A stretch of DNA of 35,875 nucleotides, taken from the NCBI GenBank assembly GCA_003214975.1, contig QCKZ01000010.1, positions 1 to 35,875 on the forward strand, in the 5' to 3' direction. The notes beneath the pieces are model-generated. The model did no database searches. It saw only the letters and a program-made list of their open reading frames with translations, and was not told where the DNA came from. Shown piece by piece: positions 30,438-35,875 of this stretch. How positions within the stretch are numbered: position 1 is the stretch's first letter; every line of letters begins with the position of its first letter. The position numbers and the translations under genes are program-made. The stretch comes from Prochlorococcus sp. AG-412-C21 (lineage in GTDB: Bacteria > Cyanobacteriota > Cyanobacteriia > PCC-6307 > Cyanobiaceae).

Positions 30438-33400
30438 ATGGAGTCTTTCAGAACATTTCTAAATAGAAATGAAAAGCCATTAATAATTTTTGACGGTGGT
30501 ACTGGCACATCTTTTCAGAACTTAAATCTTAGTTCAGATGATTTTGGCGGAAAAGAATTAGAGGGATGTAATGAAAACCTTGTTTTATCATCACCAAAAG
30601 TTGTTGAAAAGGTTCATAATTCATTTTTAGAAGCAGGTTGTCATGTTATAGAGACTAATACTTTTGGAGCTTCATCAATAGTTCTTGAAGAATATGATAT
30701 TGCGGACAAGGCTTATGAGATAAATAAAAATGCAGCTTTAATAGCTAAAAAAAGTACTGCCAAATATTCATCAATTGATAAACCAAGATTTGTTGCTGGT
30801 TCAATTGGACCAACAACTAAATTACCTACATTAGGACATATAGATTTTGATGAATTAAAGCAATCATATAAAGAACAAATATATGGTCTTTTAGATGGAG
30901 GAGTTGATCTTCTTTTAATAGAAACTTGCCAGGATGTTTTGCAAATAAAATCTGCCTTATTAGCCTCAAAAGAAATACTTGAAAGTAAAAATGTTGATAT
31001 ACCTATAATGGTCTCTATAACAATGGAAACAACAGGCACTATGCTTGTTGGATCTGATATAGCATCAGCATTAACAATATTAGAGCCATTTAATATAGAT
31101 ATCCTTGGACTTAATTGTGCAACTGGTCCAGAACAAATGAAGGATCATATTAAATATTTATCTGAAAATTCACCCTTCGCTATAAGTTGTATTCCCAATG
31201 CAGGCCTTCCTGAAAATATTGGAGGTGTTGCTCACTATAAATTAACGCCAATAGAATTAAAAATGCAGTTAATGAATTTTATATATGACTTTAATGTTCA
31301 ATTGATTGGTGGATGTTGTGGGACGACACCAGACCATATTAAATATCTTTCTTCAATTATCGATGAAATTATAGATGACGAAAGGACTAACAAAAATGGT
31401 AAGAATTTTTCTAGCAGTTATATTCCTTCTGCGGCTTCAATATATAATTCGGTGCCATATAAACAAGATAATTCAATTTTAATTGTAGGAGAAAGATTAA
31501 ATGCAAGTGGATCTAGAAAGGTAAGGGAGTTGTTAAATAACGACGATTGGGATGGTTTAGTTTCAATTGCTAAGCAACAACAAAAAGAAAATGCCCACGT
31601 TCTCGATGTAAATGTTGATTATGTGGGAAGAGACGGAGTTAAAGATATGAAAGAAATAACTTCAAGACTAGTGACTAATATAAATTTGCCATTAATGATT
31701 GATTCGACAGATGCTGACAAAATGGAAAGTGGATTAAAATCAGCTGGTGGTAAATGTATTATAAATTCCACCAATTACGAAGATGGAGATGAAAGGTTTG
31801 ATCAAGTTCTTAATTTAGCCTTAGCTTATGGCTCAGGACTTGTTATTGGCACTATTGATGAAGATGGAATGGCAAGGAATTCAGAAAATAAATATAACAT
31901 TGTTAAAAGAGCTATTAATAGATCCAGAGAATCTGGTTTATCAGATTATGAGCTCTTTTTTGATCCACTAGCTCTTCCAATTTCTACTGGGATAGAGGAG
32001 GATAGATTAAACGCTAAAGAGACAATTAGCGCTATCTCTAAAATTCGTGATCATTTCCCAGAAATTCATATTATATTGGGTGTTTCAAACATAAGTTTTG
32101 GTCTTTCACCATTATCTAGAATTAATTTAAATTCTATATTTTTAGATGAATGCATTAAAGCAGGGTTGGATTCTGCTATCATCGCTCCAAATAAAATATT
32201 GCCATTATCAAAAATTTCTGATGAAACTAAAAAGCTTTGCTTAGATTTGATCTATGACAAAAGAGAATTTGAAGATGATATTTGTACCTATGATCCATTA
32301 GTAGAATTAACAAAGGCTTTTCAAGATTTATCTATTCAGGATTTCAAAAAAGCATCTTCAGAAAATAAAAACTTAACTCTTGAAGAAAGTTTAAAAAATC
32401 ATATTATTGATGGAGAAAAAATTGGTTTAGAAGATCAATTAAATAAAGCTTTAAAAAAATATAAACCTCTTGAAATAATTAATACATTTTTACTAGATGG
32501 GATGAAAGTTGTAGGAGATTTATTTGGTTCAGGTCAAATGCAATTGCCATTTGTACTGCAATCTGCTGAAACAATGAAGTTTGCTGTTTCAATTTTAGAA
32601 CCATATATGGAAACTGTAGATGAAAAAATATCAAATGGAAAACTCTTAATTGCAACAGTCAAAGGCGATGTTCATGATATTGGAAAGAATTTGGTTGATA
32701 TAATACTTACTAATAACGGTTTTGACGTAATAAATCTTGGAATAAAGCAAGATGTTTCCGCAATTATAGATGCTCAAAAGAAGCATAATGCAGATTGTAT
32801 TGCTATGAGCGGATTACTTGTAAAGTCGACTGCATTTATGAAAGATAATTTAGAGGCTTTTAACAATGAAGATATTAGTGTCCCAGTGATATTAGGAGGT
32901 GCAGCGTTAACGCCAAAATTTGTAAATGAGGACTGCAGCAAAATATATAAAGGAAAAATATTGTACGGAAAAGATGCTTTTACTGATCTAAAATTCATGA
33001 ATGAATATATGGATAATAAAAAGAAGGGTAATTGGTCAAATACAGAGGGATTTATTAACAATGAAGGTATAAATATTAGCTTAGCCTCATCCAAAACTAA
33101 CTCTGAAGAGGTTAATAATTCAATATCTATAAACACCGAGACTTCCACCTTAAATTTAAAAGAAAATTTTATTAGATCTAAATTTATAAATGAAGAAGAA
33201 CCAATTAACCCTCCTTTTTTGGGAACGAAAGTCTTATACGAGGTTGATATAGATTTAAATAAGTTAATTTTTTATCTAGATAAAAAAGCTTTATTTAGTG
33301 GACAATGGCAAATAAAAAAAGGAAAAAACCAAAGCGTAGATGAATACAATAACTATTTGGATTCATATGCAAAACCTTTGTTAGATAAATGGTTAGAGAC

Positions 33401-34004
33401 AATTGTAGAAAAAAAACTTATTTCACCCAAAGCAGTTTATGGATATTTCAGATGTGGTAGAGAAGATAATAGTATTTTTTTATTTGATGATAAATCATTA
33501 AATAAAATTTCTCAATTCAATTTTCCAAGACAAAAATCTGGGAATAATCTTTGCATAGCTGATTTCTATTGTGATTTAAAAAATGATAAACCAATAGATA
33601 TATTTCCTATGCAGGCAGTAACAATGGGTGATATTGCTAGTGAGTATTCTCAAAAATTATTTAAAGAAGATAAATATAGTGATTATTTATTATTCCATGG
33701 ACTTACTGTGCAATTAGCAGAAGCTCTAGCTGAGTATGTCCATGCATTAATTCGTATTGAATGTGGCTTTAGGACTGAAGAACCAGACAAAAATAGAGAA
33801 ATACTAGCACAAAAATATAGAGGAGCTAGATATTCTTTTGGATATCCTGCATGTCCAAAAGTTTCTGATTCAAACATACAATTATCTTTGTTGGATGCAA
33901 AAAGAATTAACTTGACCATGGATGAATCTGAACAACTTCATCCGGAACAAAGTACTACAGCTATCATTTCACTACACTCAAAAGCTAAATATTTCAGTGC
34001 TTAA
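30438..34004 (+). CDS. metH: Cobalamin-dependent methionine synthase
   Basis: 1188 aa; Hcy domain 'IIFDGGTGTSFQ' and 'GGCCGTTPDHI'; pterin domain; B12 domain 'TVKGDVHDIGKNLVDIIL'; activation domain 'ALAEYVHALIRIECGF...YRGARYSFGYPACP'. Confidence 0.97.
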   Translation: MESFRTFLNRNEKPLIIFDGGTGTSFQNLNLSSDDFGGKELEGCNENLVLSSPKVVEKVHNSFLEAGCHVIETNTFGASSIVLEEYDIADKAYEINKNAALIAKKSTAKYSSIDKPRFVAGSIGPTTKLPTLGHIDFDELKQSYKEQIYGLLDGGVDLLLIETCQDVLQIKSALLASKEILESKNVDIPIMVSITMETTGTMLVGSDIASALTILEPFNIDILGLNCATGPEQMKDHIKYLSENSPFAISCIPNAGLPENIGGVAHYKLTPIELKMQLMNFIYDFNVQLIGGCCGTTPDHIKYLSSIIDEIIDDERTNKNGKNFSSSYIPSAASIYNSVPYKQDNSILIVGERLNASGSRKVRELLNNDDWDGLVSIAKQQQKENAHVLDVNVDYVGRDGVKDMKEITSRLVTNINLPLMIDSTDADKMESGLKSAGGKCIINSTNYEDGDERFDQVLNLALAYGSGLVIGTIDEDGMARNSENKYNIVKRAINRSRESGLSDYELFFDPLALPISTGIEEDRLNAKETISAISKIRDHFPEIHIILGVSNISFGLSPLSRINLNSIFLDECIKAGLDSAIIAPNKILPLSKISDETKKLCLDLIYDKREFEDDICTYDPLVELTKAFQDLSIQDFKKASSENKNLTLEESLKNHIIDGEKIGLEDQLNKALKKYKPLEIINTFLLDGMKVVGDLFGSGQMQLPFVLQSAETMKFAVSILEPYMETVDEKISNGKLLIATVKGDVHDIGKNLVDIILTNNGFDVINLGIKQDVSAIIDAQKKHNADCIAMSGLLVKSTAFMKDNLEAFNNEDISVPVILGGAALTPKFVNEDCSKIYKGKILYGKDAFTDLKFMNEYMDNKKKGNWSNTEGFINNEGINISLASSKTNSEEVNNSISINTETSTLNLKENFIRSKFINEEEPINPPFLGTKVLYEVDIDLNKLIFYLDKKALFSGQWQIKKGKNQSVDEYNNYLDSYAKPLLDKWLETIVEKKLISPKAVYGYFRCGREDNSIFLFDDKSLNKISQFNFPRQKSGNNLCIADFYCDLKNDKPIDIFPMQAVTMGDIASEYSQKLFKEDKYSDYLLFHGLTVQLAEALAEYVHALIRIECGFRTEEPDKNREILAQKYRGARYSFGYPACPKVSDSNIQLSLLDAKRINLTMDESEQLHPEQSTTAIISLHSKAKYFSA

Positions 34005-34013
34005 CCTAAATAA

Positions 34014-34232
34014 TTAGTTTTTTTCTAGATATTCAATAATTTCTTCCTGAAGTTCTTCCATCGTTTCATTATCACCCAGATCAAGTCCCTCACCAGCTGC
34101 GTCCTGTGTTAATTCAAGATAGTATGAAGCACCATCACTAGATAAAAATTCTAATGCGGATGTTTCGTCACTATCTTTAAAAGCATCATAAAGAGCTTTA
34201 AATGCTATGTTTTCAGTAAAGTCCCAATCCAT
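34014..34232 (-). CDS. Small acidic hypothetical protein (72 aa)
   Basis: ORF MDWDFTENIAFKALYDAFKDSDETSALEFLSSDGASYYLELTQDAAGEGLDLGDNETMEELQEEIIEYLEKN; occupies otherwise free space with its own divergent upstream region. Confidence 0.72.
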   Translation of the reverse strand: MDWDFTENIAFKALYDAFKDSDETSALEFLSSDGASYYLELTQDAAGEGLDLGDNETMEELQEEIIEYLEKN

Positions 34233-34336
34233 AATGAAAAAACCTTATTAGAATTAATAACGCCTTACCCCCTATACTCGTCAACCTTTTTTAAGAAATG
34301 TTGGTGTTTTATTAGTATTATTAAACAAAAAATTCT

Positions 34337-34720
34337 ATGACCATAAATAATCAAGTTCAATTGAATGTATTAGGAGAAAACATTGAAGTTTGTAGTTGTG
34401 AACCTATGACAGGCTGGTTTAGAGATGGATTTTGCAATTATGACAAAACTGATGGAGGAAATCATTCTATATGTTGTGTTATGGATGATAATTTCCTGAA
34501 ATATAGTAAATCACAAGGTAATGATTTAATAACTCCTATGCCTGCTTATTCCTTCCCAGGACTTAAGGATGGTGATCATTGGTGTATTTGTCTTGATAGG
34601 TGGAAGCAAGCATTATTAGACGGACTTGCTCCTAAAGTAATATTAGAATCAACAAATATTGTAGTCTTAGAATCAGTACCTTTAGAAAAATTGAAAGAAT
34701 ATCAATTTAATAAAAAGTGA
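34337..34720 (+). CDS. DUF2237 family protein
   Basis: 'NVLGENIEVCSCEPMTGWFRDGFCNYDKTDGGNHSICCVMDDNFLKYSKSQGNDLITP...GDHWCICLDRWKQA' matches the DUF2237 pattern. Confidence 0.88.
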   Translation: MTINNQVQLNVLGENIEVCSCEPMTGWFRDGFCNYDKTDGGNHSICCVMDDNFLKYSKSQGNDLITPMPAYSFPGLKDGDHWCICLDRWKQALLDGLAPKVILESTNIVVLESVPLEKLKEYQFNKK

Positions 34721-34768
34721 TTACAAATATACTATTTTTTTTAGAATAAATATGATAGTTTCTTTTAA

Positions 34769-35599
34769 ATGAGTTTAGAGAAATATTGGAAAAAAGCACT
34801 TCATCAAACTCAATTATCGATTAATGATGAATCTCTATATCCTCTAAAGACAAGAATTATTACTAGCGATTTATATCAAAATAATGACTTCATAATTAGA
34901 AAGCTTGATACTTTAAATTTCAACAAAGAAAGAATTTACGGCCCTAAGCAAAATCCATTCTGTCCATGGGATAAGATACTAGAAATCGATAAAATTGATG
35001 ATGATCATCAATTAATCTTAAATAAGTATCCTGTACAAAAAGGACATATTTTACTGATAACAAATAATTGGAAACCTCAAAATGGATGGTTAGATATTAA
35101 TGATTGGAAAGCTATCCAAAAAGTTAATAAAGATACTAGTGGATTATGGTTTTTCAATAGTTCTCCAATTGCAGGAGCAAGTCAACCTCACAGGCATTTT
35201 CAACTTCTACGTAGAGCTAAAGATGAGATATCCTGCCCTAGAGAAAAGTGGTTTTTAGAAATGAAATTAGATAAGGATAGGGATAGTAAGCTTAAAAAAA
35301 ATATTATTGTATCCAAATTTAATTTCTTAGAAAATTCAATATCTCTTTATGAATTGTATTTAGAATTATCTATGAAATTAGGCCTTGGGAACACTATCAG
35401 TGATTTGAAACCAAGATATCCTTACAATCTATTAATAACTAATAAATGGATTGCAATTATAAAGAGGAGTAATGATCATATCCATGGATTCAGTATTAAC
35501 GGTTTAGGATTCGCAGGATATTTACTAGTAACCGAAAAATCGGATATTAATTATTTAAAAAAATTTGGTCCAGAAAAACTACTAGAAAGTTTTGTTTGA
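34769..35599 (+). CDS. ATP adenylyltransferase (Ap4A phosphorylase)-like, HIT superfamily
   Basis: 'NPFCPWD', 'LNKYPVQKGHILLITNNW', 'PIAGASQPHRHFQLLRR' (HxHxQ). Confidence 0.87.
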   Translation: MSLEKYWKKALHQTQLSINDESLYPLKTRIITSDLYQNNDFIIRKLDTLNFNKERIYGPKQNPFCPWDKILEIDKIDDDHQLILNKYPVQKGHILLITNNWKPQNGWLDINDWKAIQKVNKDTSGLWFFNSSPIAGASQPHRHFQLLRRAKDEISCPREKWFLEMKLDKDRDSKLKKNIIVSKFNFLENSISLYELYLELSMKLGLGNTISDLKPRYPYNLLITNKWIAIIKRSNDHIHGFSINGLGFAGYLLVTEKSDINYLKKFGPEKLLESFV

Positions 35600-35602
35600 A
35601 TA

Positions 35603-35782
35603 CTAGTTAACAATTTCAGGATCTTTATCTCTGCTTATTTGGCTTTCTAAAACTTCTATAGAAGCAGTTACAGATGCGATTTTACGTTCAAGAGAATCTT
35701 TAATATAATTGAGCATTTCTAATTTCTTATGTTGATAAAAACTCTTTTTTTCTTTAGATGATTTGAAATAACAATTAAACAT
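35603..35782 (-). CDS. Small hypothetical protein, 59 aa, C-terminal half predicted helical/coiled
   Basis: Manual translation: MFNCYFKSSKEKKSFYQHKKLEMLNYIKDSLERKIASVTASIEVLESQISRDKDPEIVN, ending TAG. Not in the supplied track (probably below its length cutoff). Confidence 0.55.
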   Translation of the reverse strand: MFNCYFKSSKEKKSFYQHKKLEMLNYIKDSLERKIASVTASIEVLESQISRDKDPEIVN

Positions 35783-35875
35783 TTTTTTATTTTTATTATA
35801 AAAAGATACTTAATTGACTTGTGACATGAAAATAAGTTGGTTTTAATTTAAAAACAATATTCCATATGGACTTTC

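Noticed and set aside
29892-33919. Minus-strand ORFs inside ilvE and metH (29892-30122, 30713-31039, 32774-33148, 33683-33919)
   Set aside because: All fully opposite conserved coding sequence with no domain signal.
1-35875. Mobile elements, CRISPR arrays, toxin-antitoxin, prophage, or a genomic island
   Set aside because: No transposase, integrase, direct-repeat array or phage gene seen; the single tRNA is not flanked by an integrase or an obvious attachment-site duplicate. Gene content is core housekeeping.

Overview
AT-rich window, gene-dense and compact. Protein content suggests a marine picocyanobacterium, probably a high-light Prochlorococcus type (inference from gene set and base composition, not verified). 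I see about 30 conserved housekeeping CDSs, one tRNA-Ser(GGA), and no mobile element, CRISPR array, phage or secretion/defence cluster. Blocks: DUF2499-peroxiredoxin-rpmB-htpG; hisZ-suhB-ferredoxin; tRNA-Ser; dnaK-dnaJ-DUF3110-ppiB (folding cluster); ribBA; argC; purN; pgi; leuS; dapF-cysteine desulfurase-DUF1995-dacB; coaD; flavin reductase-uvrC-hemJ-PHP; cobN; ilvE-metH; small hypothetical; DUF2237; Ap4A phosphorylase. Two CDSs missing from the supplied ORF track were found by reading the minus strand: a truncated DUF2499-like gene at the left edge with a TTG start, and a 59-aa ORF at 35603-35782. I did not find a convincing new multi-gene system. The best leads are: all seven convergent gene junctions are compressed to between -17 and +9 nt; a perfect 8-bp inverted repeat sits inside the last codons of dacB at one of these junctions; a near-duplicated 23-nt DDDPWDN-coding motif lies at the dnaK/dnaJ overlap and contains the dnaJ start; RibBA has an unassigned C-terminal extension; and cysteine positions depart from the E. 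coli reference in UvrC and the BCP-type peroxiredoxin.
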